From: Boesenbergia rotunda
Lineage: Eukaryota; Streptophyta; Magnoliopsida; Zingiberales; Zingiberaceae
NCBI GenBank assembly: GCA_024364735.1
Contig: JAGFNQ010000187.1
Location: forward strand, 516,861-580,860
Direction of reading: 5' to 3'
DNA: 64,000 bases
Below are positions 19,993-30,530 of this stretch, in pieces. Each line of letters opens with the position of its first letter. Within the stretch, counting starts at the first letter, position 1. Below the pieces are notes generated by a model. That model saw only the letters and a list, made by a program, of their open reading frames with translations. It was not told where the DNA came from and ran no database searches. A program made the translations under genes and the position numbers.

Positions 19993-21230
19993 TGTAGATG
20001 CAATCATGCCCTAAATTAGAGGTTTCGATGATTGACGGTTATTTAAGTTTAAGCTAATACATTGGATCTAACATTGAGATTTAGTGTGCAGTAACGCAGG
20101 AAGTCCAAGGGATGGTCGGGGACCGAGTTCTTGGCATGAAGACCCGGAGTTGAGAAGCTCCAGGCAGGAAGTCCAAGGAATGGTCGGGGACCGAGTTCTT
20201 GGCACGAAGACCCGGAGTTGAGGAAGCTCCAGGCAGGAAGTCCAAGGGATGGTCGGGGACGGAACTCTTGGCATGAAGACCCGGAGCTGGGAGGCTTCAG
20301 GCGTGAAGTCCAGGAAACGAGAGGTTTCGCTGGCACAAGGTAATTGAATCCATTGGAAGGCTAATTGATTGGTGAACTCAGCTGTGAACTCCAGAGTTGG
20401 CGTATCAATCGATCCACTAATCGATTAGAAGATGACTAATCGATTGGTGAATCGATTCAGACTGACTCTGTGTGGAAACAGGCAGTTCTGAATCGATTAC
20501 GGAATCGATTACGAATGATTCTGCCGTAGACAGAACGCTCGGTAATCGATCACTCAATCGATTCAGAAACCCTGCAATCGATTGGTGAATCGATTACAAG
20601 CTGTTCTGTGCGCGACAGAACGCTTGGTAATCGATCCCGTAATCGATTCAGGATTCTAATCGATCAGCAAATCGATTCAAGTTCAAATGGCGTAATCCCA
20701 GCCATTCATCCAACGTCCGTACTGCTCAACGGTTACTTGGTAATCGATTGGGGCTTCTCACCAATCGATTCAGGAAGCAAAATAAGACCGTTATAAGCGG
20801 AAAATCGAGCTCAAACGGTAACACTGTTCCATTGCGATTTGAGCTAGGGTTTTGGTGCTTCAAGTTGTGTGTTCAAGCTCAAGTTTCCAACACCTTCATC
20901 AAGCAATCAAAGGAAGGAGAAGCAAGCCTATTGTGTAAAACTTCTCTCTTGTCTTCTTCCTTGTGTTGTTCTTTGTGAAAGTCTTCAAGGGTGTTGTACA
21001 AGGGTTTCTCCACCCTCGGGGTTGTTCCGAGAAGGAGGTTTGATAGTGAAATCTGCGATCGCTGGTGTGGACCCTTGGATTAGTCACCTCAAGGAGGTGG
21101 AGACCAAGTAAATACAAGTGTTAGCATTGGATTTGGTGGTGGGTAGACTTTGACTTCTGCTTGGAAGAAGAAGAATTAATTGAAGCGAGCTATTCACCCC
21201 CCCCCCCTCTAGCTCTACCGATCCTCAACA
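19993..21230 (+). repeat. S1 3' LTR (1,238 bp)
   Basis: It matches the 5' LTR from TGTAGATGCAA to CCTCAACA. It is 68 bp longer because it has three instead of two copies of the ~69-bp GGAAGTCCAAGG unit, plus about a dozen substitutions by eye. It carries the same AATCGATT dimers. Confidence 0.93.
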
Positions 21231-21522
21231 GGAGTTTCAATAGGTAGGTTAAAAGTACAACTTCCTTAAGCGGTTTTGCCTAGAAAGTGGTTGTTGATCC
21301 AATAAGGCTTCGGCCAAAGAAGACCTCTGTGCCTCGCCACGGCCTGGAAACCAATTATGGAAGTATACTTTTAAACTGCTTCTTGTCAAACCTGAATCTA
21401 ACAAAAGGTCAGATTAACTTTTATAAATCAAACTCAAACTTATCTCACATAAATCATAGGATCCCTTTGATTGACAACTTAGATCAAGTGAGATGAATAA
21501 GGACAACTAAAATCAAGTTTCA
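21231..21522 (+). other. S2 internal spacer
   Basis: No coding potential is visible. It is recognisably similar to 59280-59560 in S4 (GGTTTTG, TTGTTGATC, AATAAGGCTT, AAGAAGACC blocks in order). It contains a TATCTCAC/GTGAGATG pair (21441-21448, 21488-21495) like the post-pol stem. Confidence 0.5.
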
Positions 21523-22110
21523 AAATTCAAATTAACAAAATCAAATTTCAAAATTAAAATTAACAAAATCAAATTTCAAAATTCAAATTAACAAAATCAA
21601 AATTCAAAATTCAAATTAACAAAATCAAATTTCAAAATTCAAATTAACAAAATCAAATTTCAAAATTCAAATTAACAAAATCAAATTTCAAAATTCAAAT
21701 TAACAAAATCAAATTTCAAAATTCAAATTAACAAAATCAAATTTCAAAATTCAAATTAACAAATTCAAAATTCAAAATTCAAATTAACAAATTCAAAATT
21801 CAAAATTCGAATTAACGAATTCAAAATTCAAAATTCAAATTAACGAATTCAAAATTCAAAATTCAAATTAACAAAATCAAAATTAATAAAATACAAATTA
21901 ATTCAAAATTCAAATTCAAAAATTAATAAAATTCAAATTCAAAATTTAAAATTAATAAAATTCAAATTCAAAATTCAAATTCAAAAATTCATTTTCAAAA
22001 TTTAAATTCAAAAATTAATAAAATTCAAAATTCAAATTCAAGTTTTAAATTCTTTAGGATGTTTAATTTTTTTTTAAATTTAAAAAAAAATTCAAAAACT
22101 TAACCTAAGT
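21523..22110 (+). repeat. AT-rich ~28-bp tandem array in S2
   Basis: Units based on TTCAAAATTCAAATTAACA with AAATCAAA are repeated about 12-18 times, becoming irregular after 21890. They sit immediately before the protease-coding part of pol, where gag should be. It is probably a slippage-expanded stretch of a former Lys/Asn-rich gag end, which is inference. Confidence 0.8.
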
Positions 22111-22141
22111 TCTAAATCTTTTACTTAACTGTAGGTAAATA

Positions 22142-25112
22142 AATGGATTATTGACAGTGGGTGCTCCAGACACATGACTGGGGATCCCACCAAATTTACA
22201 GAACTCAAGTACAAAAGACTAGGGACCGTTGCTTTTGGAAATAACGGTAAACTTAAGGTAATTGGCCTAGGTAATATTGAACTTGAGTCTGATTTTATAA
22301 TTACAAATGTATTACTTGTTGAAAATTTTCACTTCAATTTACTGAGTATTAGCCAATTGTGTGACACTAGTTATAAGGTTAGGTTCCTATCCAATGAATG
22401 TCTGATCAAACACAATGACAACCCAAACATCACACTTAGAGGACTTAGGCACAATAACATTTATGAAATTAAGTTAACCTGTCCCTTAGAAAATTGTCTT
22501 TTAACCCATAAGGATGAGACTTGGCTCTGGCATAGGAGACTTTCACACACTCACTTCAGAAAACTACCTAAACTAAAAGGTTTAGTTAGAGGCCTACAAA
22601 AGTTATCTAACCTTGAGTCAACCTTATGTAATGCATGTCAACAAGGAAAATAAACTAGGTCAACCCACAAACCAACTAGTCAAACTCAAACTAAGTCAAT
22701 TCTTGAATTAATTCACCTAGACCTATTTGACTCACATGGGGTAAAATCAATTAGTGGAAACCTTTACTGTTTAGTAATCATAGATGACTATTCAAGATTT
22801 ACCTGGGTAAAATTTTTAAAAAATAAAGATGAAACTTTTGATATGTTTACTCAATTTTGTAAATTAGTAGAAAATGAAAAAGGGATTAAAATTAAAAGAC
22901 TTAGGAGCGATAACGGCGGGGAATTCAAAAATCAAAAATTTAACCAATTCTGCTTAGAAAATGACTACCATCACGAATTCTCTTGTCCTAAAACACCTCA
23001 ACAAAATGGAATAGTAGAAAGAAAAAATAGAACACTACAAGAAGCAACCAGAACAATGCTAAATGAATACAATCTACCTAAATATTTTTGGGCTGAGGCT
23101 GTTAGTACAGCCTGTTATGTACAAAATAGAATAACTATAAATAAAAATCTAGGAAAAACAACTTTTGAAATCTATTATAAAAAACAACATAATATTAAGT
23201 ATTTTAAAGTATTTGGATGCAAAGTGTATATATTAAACACTAGAGAACACTTAGGAAAATTTACCTCTAAGGTTGAGAAAGGTATCTTTGTAGGTTATTC
23301 CCTTACCAGTAGAGCTTATAGAGTTTATAATAAAACTACCCTAAGAATTGAAGAAACTACAAATGTAAAATTTGATGAAAAATCTAGCCCAAATAACCTT
23401 GATCAAACCACCTACCAACCAATTGATTTTGTTAGGTCTAGTACTGACCCAAATGAAAGCCAATTTGAGGACCAAGACCATGATCTGACTGAACCTGCAC
23501 CTGAATCTGAACCTAACCAACCCAGAACTATTCGAGTTAGCTCAGCCCACCCAACTGATCAGATCATAGGCGATCCAGAACTAAGGGTTCAGACCAGATC
23601 AGCCTTTAGGAACCTTAGTCAAATTGCCTTGATTTCAAAAATTGAACCCAAGTCTATAGAAGAGTCCTTACTTGACCCTGATTGGATCATAGCCATGCAG
23701 GAAGAGTTAGCCCAATTTGAACGTAGTCAAGTCTGGGACTTAGTACCCTTACCTAAAGGCAAGAAATTTATTGAAACTAAATGGGTCTTTAGGAATAAAC
23801 TTAACGAACAAGGAGAAACAGTCAGGAATAAGGCTAGGTTAGTAGCTAAGGGGTTTAGCCAAGTAGAAGGACTTGATTATGATGAAACATATTCCCCTGT
23901 AGCTAGACTTGAGTCCATTAGGATGCTTTTAAGTTATGCAGCCCATAAGGGATTCAAGTTGTATCAAATGGATGTTAGGTCAGCCTTCCTAGATGGCCGG
24001 ATTAAGGAAGAAATCTATGTAGGCCAACCTCCAGGTTTTGAAAGCCTAGAATATCCTGACTATGTCTTTAAACTTAAGAAAGCCTTATATGGACTTAAGC
24101 AAGCCCCTAGGGCCTGGTATGAAAGATTGTCTAACTACTTAGTATCTAAAGGCTTTAACCAAGGCAAAATTGACCCAACACTATTTGTTAAAACTCTAAA
24201 AACTGATATTTTTATAGCTCAAGTATATGTAGATGATATAGTATTTGGCTCAACTAACTCAAATTTTTTACAAGATTTTATAACGGTAATGGAAAATGAA
24301 TTTGAAATGAGTTTAGTAGGTCAATTAACTTTCTTTTTAGGGTTACAAATAAAACAGACTAGTGAGGGTACTTTTGTCTATCAACAAAAATACACTATAC
24401 CAATCAAACTATAGATAGTGACACAAATGGCAAACCTGTTGGCCTTAAGTATTATAGAAGTGCTATAGGTAGCTTACTTTACCTAACTGCAAGTCGACCT
24501 GATATTCTCTTTGCAGTTAGTATGTGTGCTAGGTATCAAACATGTGCTAAAGAATCACATCTAACCCTAGTTAAAAGGATATTTAGGTATCTCAAAGGGA
24601 CAGAAAGTTTAGGAATTTGGTACCCTAGAACAGCCCAGTTTGAACTTATTGGATTTTCTGACTCAGATTATGCTGGCTGTAAATTAGATAGAAAAAGTAC
24701 CAGTGGTGGATGCCAACTTCTAGGACCCTCACTAGTTAGTTGGTTCAGTAGAAAATAACATTGTGTTGCCCTATCCACCACTGAAGCTGAATACATAGCA
24801 ATGGGTGAATGTGTAGCCCAATTACTCTGGATGATGCATACCTTAAAAGATTTTAACTTAGATTTTAAGAAAGTCAAAACTTTTATAGATAATCTAAGTT
24901 CAATTAATCTAACCAAAAACCCAATTCACCACTCTAGGACCAAACATATAGAAATTAAGCACCATTTTGTTAGAGATCATGTTAATAAAGGGGAAATAGA
25001 ACTTAATCATGTTGAATCCAAATCTAACCTAGCTGACATATTCACTAAACCATTTCCTGAATCCGAATTTAGCAATTTAAGAAGGTTAATAGGAATGTGT
25101 GTTGTAGACTAG
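22142..25112 (+). pseudogene. pol: S2 pol pseudogene (protease to RNase H)
   Basis: It begins at the protease motif IDSGCSRHMTGD (~22148) and proceeds through GAG-pre-integrase (LWHRRLSHTH), the integrase core (LIHLDLF, RSDNGGEF, NGIVERKNR), RT (YGLKQAPRAWYERL; YVDD at 24226-24237) and RNase H (DSDYAGCKLDRKST, STTEAEY). Defects: TAA for a Gln codon at 22651-22653; loss of about 25 codons with a frame change near 24390-24420, between RT and the connection region; and TAA for Gln at 24756-24758 in RNase H. Catalytic motifs otherwise remain. It cannot make a full-length polyprotein but was recently functional by the look of its frame. Confidence 0.92.
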
Positions 25113-25370
25113 GATTGACCTAATCACTTTTACTCAACTCACAAATTCTGTTTGACACATAGCTTGAGTTAGAGTTAATTTTTGTACTTGCATTTTTTGT
25201 ACTCTCTAAAATGTGTATTTTTTAAACTTGATTTTCAAAATTGACTTTGATTTTCACACTTAATTTTTTTTAAAAAAAATTAACTTTGATTTCAAACTTG
25301 ACTTTCGAGACTGGTGGACTTAGCCTAAGTTTGACCCCTAGAGATGCATGTTCCTATAGATTTAGAGGCC

Positions 25371-25437
25371 GCATCTCACAAAGCACATTAGGTATAACAT
25401 ATTTGTGTATGCTAAAACTTAGAACGGGGTGAGATGC
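25371..25437 (+). promoter_or_regulatory. Conserved post-pol stem-loop, S2 copy
   Basis: GCATCTCAC (25371-25379) pairs with GTGAGATGC (25429-25437) over a 49-nt loop, ~260 bp after pol. It has the same stem as S1, S3 and S4 with an unrelated loop sequence. Confidence 0.6.
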
Positions 25438-25971
25438 ATAGGGTATTGCCTGGACTTCAGAATGCTTAAACCTGTGCATCGTAGCAAGTCTGGGCGTTAA
25501 ATACCAACTTCATATTGATCAAGTCAAGTAGTCTTTCTGTAAAGCTAAGCTAGACACTAGTACATGACTTGACTAACCTAGTGAAAACTACTATCCTATA
25601 GATAGTTAGCTAGTAACTACGGTTAGACATTCAAAATGGGCTAAACTTTCTTACTTGGTTCAGGGGGAGCTTGAGTTTATATTTTGTATTCTAACTCTCA
25701 AAAATGTTTAGTGAAAACTGGTTTAGAAAATATCTTCTTTAATTGAACAAGGATTTAAAAAAAAAATATCTTGAAATTTCCTTTAACATTTATGCTCTCA
25801 GATTGTTTGTGTTAAATTAAGAATTTGACTTACCCCTCTGAATCAGTTCAGAAACTTAGTATGCTTGTTAAGCATTTTTTTCCCCAAATACTTAAAGTAT
25901 TTTTTACTTGGCTGGCATATTACTTCATTGCTTGTTTTATTTCTGATGCTTGCGCACTTATTATTTCTTTG

Positions 25972-26132
25972 TTTTGATGAATGCCAAAGGGGGAGGGTTT
26001 AAGGGTTGAGTTAGAAAATTAAAAATTTCTAATCTTAGAGCATGTCATTTGCATATTATTCTTGGACTCATTGCTTTATCTGGTATTTTCTAACTTTAAC
26101 CCAGGTTGTCATTGCATCAAAAAGGGGGAGAT
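25972..26132 (+). promoter_or_regulatory. S2 double PPT with complementary arms
   Basis: TTTTGATGAATGCCA precedes CAAAGGGGGAGGG (25985-25997). TGTCATTGCATCAAAA precedes the terminal AAAGGGGGAGAT (26121-26132). The arms are complementary apart from one or two bases. The second tract primes plus-strand synthesis at the LTR edge. Confidence 0.72.
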
Positions 26133-26606
26133 TGTTGGTGCAATTTGCACTAATAGTTAAACCTGAGTTTTGATGAATGACAAATAGGTTAAAGTTAGAC
26201 TTGCTTTTGGTTTTGATCTCTTTACTAAGTGTGTAGGGTTGAAAGACTTAGGACCTGACACCAGGCTGAAGTCCAGGGTGGTTGAGTCCTGGCGGGAAGT
26301 CCAGGGTGGTTGAGTCCTGGCGAGAAGTCCAGTTGGGTTCACGGGGCCTGACAACTGGCTGAAGCCCAAGTTGGTTGAAACTTGGCAAAAAGACCAGGGT
26401 GGTTGAGCCCTGGCAGGAAGACCTGGTGGGTTAAGAAGTTGAGTAGAGCTGCACGAGGTAAATGAGGTAAGTCACTGGAGGAGCGAACCAGTGAGGACGG
26501 GTCCTATTTTAGGACTGTAGGCGCAGACCAACTTAGGCCCATTTTGGTGACCTCGGTTGAGTCCTGGTTAGATCCTTATCCAGGTTTGGACGGGGTCTAA
26601 TTAACT

Positions 26607-26738
26607 CTAAATGCATTAACTCTATTTTACAGAATTTATTTAATTAGATTCTAAATGCATTAACTCTATTTTACAGAATTTATTTAATTAGATTCTAAAT
26701 GCATTAACTCTATTTTACAGAATTTATTTAATTAGATT
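26607..26738 (+). repeat. Three perfect 44-bp tandem repeats
   Basis: Units starting CTAAATGCATTAACTC and ending TTAATTAGATT occur three times head to tail with no visible difference. This points to recent slippage or unequal exchange within the LTR. Confidence 0.9.
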
Positions 26739-27084
26739 TTGTAGTTGAATTTTATAAAATTATTCCTTATCTAAAGCCTTGGTGGAGGATAAATTATCAA
26801 TTAAATTATTCGTATTTCTTTTTTTTTTAGAGGATAAAATTATTCCTACTAATGCTTAAAAGTCTCACGTAAAGCTTAGCTGGAAGGATAAAATCTCCTT
26901 TTAAATTATTAATAAAATTGTAAGAGGATAAAACCTCTCGGTTAACTTTTCAATATTCTGTATTTATATTTTATTTAAATTATTTTCTTAATTGAAGCAA
27001 AGGATAGAAACATTATCTTTTTTTTTAATTATTTTATCTTGTTGATGGATAAAATTTGAGCTGAGAAGATCATGCATCAAGGCA

Positions 27085-27094
27085 CTATAAATAG
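27085..27094 (+). promoter_or_regulatory. TATA box of the S2 LTR
   Basis: CTATAAATAG is followed by GAAGCAAGCAAG and a leader. It is the expected U3/R promoter position ~550 bp from the LTR end. Confidence 0.65.
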
Positions 27095-27631
27095 AAGCAA
27101 GCAAGCCCTCTAACAGATAAGAAAATTTGATTCTGGTTCAAGCTTTGGTGCTCTCTTACTTCCACGCTCCTCTGCTGCGGTTTGTGCTTTGACTCGATGC
27201 TGTCCGACCGCTGTTGGAAGATCGCTCCCAACACCCAAGCTGCTTCAGATAAATCTAAGTGTTGGGTAACGAATTTTTTTCTGCACTTAAATTATTTAAG
27301 GGGGAAGTTTAGGGCTGTTACACTTCCGCCCAATCTTGTATTCGAATCACTCTATCGGTAGTTTATAGATAGAGGTTTTTAGTGGATTGCCCACAGGAAA
27401 GGTTCAAGGAACCTGGGCCTTCGAGTAGGAGTCGGCGAAGGCTCCGAACGAAGTAAAACTCCTCGTGTAATTTTTTCTTTTATTTTTCGCTTTCGCATTT
27501 TGTTTTAATTTTTCCGCTGCGCACGTTATAAAAAGCATCGTACAATTTTCTATCGACTCTGATTTTATAACGAAGATTTTAAAAGTCACGTGATTCACCC
27601 CCCCCCCCCTCTCACGTGCATCGGTCCTACA

Positions 27632-27917
27632 AGCTGATAGTGCTTTACTTTTGGTGCAAACGATACCATGCTGAACATATCTGATCCTGACCTAGCCTAG
27701 GTGTACCCCGGTCGGGCTATGTGGCACAGCAGGGAGACAGATCATTGACGGAAAGGCCTTAACCGCCTGGCGTGGCAGTGCAGGTCACTCAGGTCGGGAT
27801 GCCCGAATGGGAGACCAACTTAATACTGTCTGGAGTCACCCCAACAAGACATACCGAGTGTCGGGCTTAGGGTCGCCCGGTCAACACCCAACCGGTGGTC
27901 AGTCGGTGTTAGATAGA
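27632..27917. other. Unclassified spacer between two LTRs
   Basis: It is GC-moderate, with GGTCGGG and CCCGGTC motifs and no convincing frame on either strand. It is likely a fragment of another repeat that served as target for both neighbours. Confidence 0.35.
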
Positions 27918-28590
27918 TGTCGGCATGCTAGAGCGGGGGGGGGGGGGTGAATAGCAATTTTTCGATTTCTTCTCTACCTACGTTGTTAGTGCGCAAGCGG
28001 AAATACAACAAAACAAGCCTAACAACTAAACAATGCTAACACCACCTGATTTACGTGGTTCGGAGATGATGCTCCTACTCCACGACAGTCCGTAAGGTGG
28101 ACGATCCCTCGATCATTCGACGGATCACTCCCCGGATGCCCTCTGGCTAGCTCGTGTAGCTCCTTGTGAGTGGAGAAACCTCGCCACAAACCCAAGTACA
28201 CTTTCTGAGCACTAAGACTACTAACAAGCCGTAACCAAGCTTGTTTCGTCAAGAGCTCTCAGCCCAAACCGAGTTCCTTTAAATAGAACTCAAGGCTAAA
28301 AAATACCAGACCAGTTGACTGCTCCCAGGGAAGTCGACTGGTCCCACTGAAAATCGACCGTTGCAGCTGAACGTTCGAATTTTCATCTTGCTTAATCAGC
28401 CGCTACCAGTCAACTGCTCCCAGAGCAGTCGACTGGTCCAGGGTCAGAAACCTTTTGTGAGTTTCGAGTCTTGCTGGCAGTTGACTGCCTTTTTCCCAGT
28501 CGACTGCCCAGCTTATACAATCACTCTTCCTCACTCCAACGACCCTCTTCCATGCGTGCCTTCAGGTACACTCCCTTGGCTTGCCCCTTG
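27918..28590 (-). mobile_element. Family G LTR, reverse orientation, first part
   Basis: It starts TGTCGGCATGC followed by a G-tract and GTGAATAG, the reverse of the Sirevirus-type LTR end (CTATTCAC, C-tract). It carries three CAGTCGACTG dimers. A family F solo LTR interrupts it at 28591-28595, and it continues at 30249. Confidence 0.72.
28312..28506. promoter_or_regulatory. Three CAGTCGACTG-type palindrome dimers with 19-bp period
   Basis: Starts are 28312/28331, 28407/28426 and 28478/28497, each exactly 19 bp apart. The first member is usually CAGTTGACTG or CAGTCAACTG and the second (C/A)AGTCGACTG. Spacer sequences differ. It is the counterpart of the AATCGATT cluster in S1, with a different palindrome and period. 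Confidence 0.7.
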
Positions 28591-28595
28591 AAGTC

Positions 28596-30243
28596 TGTAG
28601 GACCGGTGCCGTCGATAGAGGGGGGGTGAATATCGACCGTTCAAATATTTCAGAAACTTCGTAAGACTTTTGATTGTCGTTCTGGACTCAGAGTGTTAGT
28701 GCAGCGGAAAAGTAAAATAGAACAAAAATAAACAGACAGGGACACAGCGGGATTTTTACTTGGTTCCCGACCCCCAGGGTCAGTACATCCAAGGCCTATG
28801 CACGGGAACACCCGTCCACTATTGGTCTCCTTCCCGGACTTTCCGGAGGCGGAGAAACCCGACTTACAGTGCAAGTTTACAATCAAAAGATAAATAAAAT
28901 TAAGTGCGGAATTAAATAAAAGCAAACCAACAAGACAAAGTCTGAAGCTCGGCCGATCTGGACCTCCGAAGTGCCGCGCACTTCCTCCTGGAGCCTCCCG
29001 GTCGTAGAGCCTCGTCTCTAGCGCGTTGTCGTCGGTCAGAATGCTTGGAATCGCTCTTGGAAGTTCTTGTTGAAGCAGAGGGGTCGAAGCCCCTTTTATA
29101 GCACTCCTGAGGGTGCCTTGGACGTTGGGGGCGCCCCGATAAACCCGGTCAAACTTTATCCCCGCGTCTACCTTGCCGCAGCTGATAAAACCTTTGACCA
29201 GGGCACCCCGGACCTCCTGGGCGCCCTCATGAGGGCTTATTTGGGTTTCGGACTCGAAACAGCAAAAACTGCTTTGAACCCGGGCACCCCGGACGCTCCG
29301 GGGGCCCCGCTTGACACCTGTTCTGCCTGCTTCACAAGACACTGCATTTCCTCTTTGGCTGGGGGCGTCCTGGATGCATGGGGGTGCCCTGCTTCAGGGC
29401 TTCCAGCTTGTTTAGCTTGCTTTGTCTTCCAATTTTGGTACCTGCAAGATACAAAAACATAAAGCACATATACATACAATGTTAGCCTTAAGGACTTGGT
29501 TCGAACCGGCGTAAGTTCTCACCCCCGAGAACGCGCCTTTCACCTACTCCTTTCAGGAGACGGTTGCCACCCAGTCCTTCGGATGGACTTTTGCTTAGCT
29601 TCCGATACTTCCGGACCTCGAGACGCCCAAACCCTGACCCGTCTCTACTCCTGTCCTTAGTCATCGCTCAGCTAAGTTGCTTAGTCCCTTGGACCAAGTC
29701 TTCAAAGCCTAGCAGTCCTTCGCCAGGTGCCTAGCAGCCCTTCGCTAGGTCTTTGTTACCAAGCGGTCCTTCGCTTGGTGCCTAGCAATCCTTCGCTAGG
29801 TCTTCTATGCCTAGCAGCCCTTCGCTAGGTGCCTAGCAGCCCTTCGCTAGATCTTAAGGTTCCGATGCCTAGCAGCCCTTCGCTAGGTGCCTAGCAGCCC
29901 TTCGCTAGGTCTTGGGGTTTCGATACTTAGCAGCCCTTCGCTAGGTGCCCAGCAGCCCTTCGCCAGGACTTAGAGTTTCGATACCTAGCAGCCCTTCGCT
30001 AGGTGCCTAGCAGCCCTTCGCCAGGACTTAGAGTTTCGATACCTAGCAACCCTTCACTAGGTGCCCAGCAGCCCTTTGCCAGGACTTAGTGCCCAGCTTC
30101 ACTCAGCAGGTCTTAGGGTTTCTTCCACTTTGGTTACTTCTCTCTTACTCCCCTTTGTCTGTTCAATGTATCACTGACTTAAGTGTATTGTCAAACATTA
30201 AAACACTTAAAGAGGAACATCATTGATGGAACTTGCACCAACA
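28596..30243 (-). mobile_element. Family F solo LTR (1,648 bp), reverse orientation
   Basis: Left end TGTAGGACCGGTGCC and right end TTGCACCAACA are the reversed LTR termini. Perfect 5-bp duplications AAGTC lie at 28591-28595 and 30244-30248. A reversed TATA box is present (CCCCTTTTATAGC, near 29090). There is no internal region, hence a solo LTR. It is related to the 61380-62831 LTR at both ends. Confidence 0.92.
29720..30105 (-). repeat. GCCTAGCAGCCCTTCGCTAGGT tandem array in the family F LTR
   Basis: Units of about 22-60 bp based on CCTAGCAGCCCTTCGCTAGG recur more than ten times. Each unit is itself a short inverted repeat (CCTAGC...GCTAGG), so the RNA could form a row of hairpins. It corresponds in position to tandem arrays in the other Sirevirus-type LTRs. 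Confidence 0.8.
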
Positions 30244-30248
30244 AAGTC

Positions 30249-30530
30249 TTCTTCCACCGGCTATCCTTCCTCGGATGAGCACACAAGCCTTCCCTTAGCT
30301 TGCCAACATGCCACCCTTCACGTGTGCCATCTGAAGTCCACTTCCCGCTTGCCCTTGGAGTCCTCCTCCCTCGGCTCTCGTCCCTCCATGACTTAGCTGA
30401 CTCTTCACCAGCAGCCTCGACTGTTGCCTTCGCGCCCTCTTCGTCTTCAGCTCCCGTCCCTCGGATGCACACAAGCCTCCAGCTTGCCTCCATGCATGCC
30501 TCGAAGTCCGCGCCCCTCGGCTCATCATTC
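30249..30530 (-). mobile_element. Family G LTR, reverse orientation, second part
   Basis: It continues the interrupted LTR after the AAGTC duplication. Shared blocks with 6840-7020 (CAGCAGCCTCGAC, CCCTCGGATGCA) identify the family. It is truncated by S3 insertion at 30531. Confidence 0.65.

Larger units (their letters stand above)
11103..21230 (+). mobile_element. S1: complete Sirevirus-like Ty1/copia retrotransposon with third ORF
   Basis: The order is LTR, PBS, gag, pol (protease, integrase, RT, RNase H), a ~2.9 kb region with a third ORF, double PPT, LTR. Sirevirus-type traits are the AAAGGGGGAGATTG PPT, the C-tract plus CTCTAG near the LTR end, and an extra ORF between pol and the 3' LTR. 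By eye the two LTRs differ at roughly a dozen positions plus one tandem-unit difference, so the insertion is fairly recent. The 5-bp flanks differ (TTCAC left, GGAGT right), so no target duplication is present. The gag/pol frame break and the zinc-knuckle defect suggest it is not active as it stands. Confidence 0.92.
21231..27631 (+). mobile_element. S2: Sirevirus-like element lacking 5' LTR and gag
   Basis: From left to right there is a spacer, an AT-rich tandem array, a broken pol, the post-pol stem, a double PPT and a 1,499-bp 3' LTR. Its left part was lost: S1 begins its 3' end directly at 21230/21231 with no target duplication, so the junction is a recombination or deletion product. The pol protein is related to S1 pol but diverged throughout. 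Confidence 0.85.
26133..27631 (+). repeat. S2 3' LTR (1,499 bp, family C)
   Basis: It runs from TGTTGGTGCAATTTGC to CGGTCCTACA. It contains ~28-bp repeats with GAAGTCCAGGGTGG (26262-26430), a 44-bp triplication, a TATA box and a long C-tract before CTCTCACGTG. No second copy is present in the window. Confidence 0.85.

Noticed and set aside
28650..29342. 230-codon minus-strand frame
   Set aside because: It lies wholly inside the family F LTR, with low-complexity content and no recognisable domain.
29720..30105. Regular short repeats resembling a CRISPR array
   Set aside because: Plant LTR context, variable unit and spacer lengths, and spacers that are themselves repeats.
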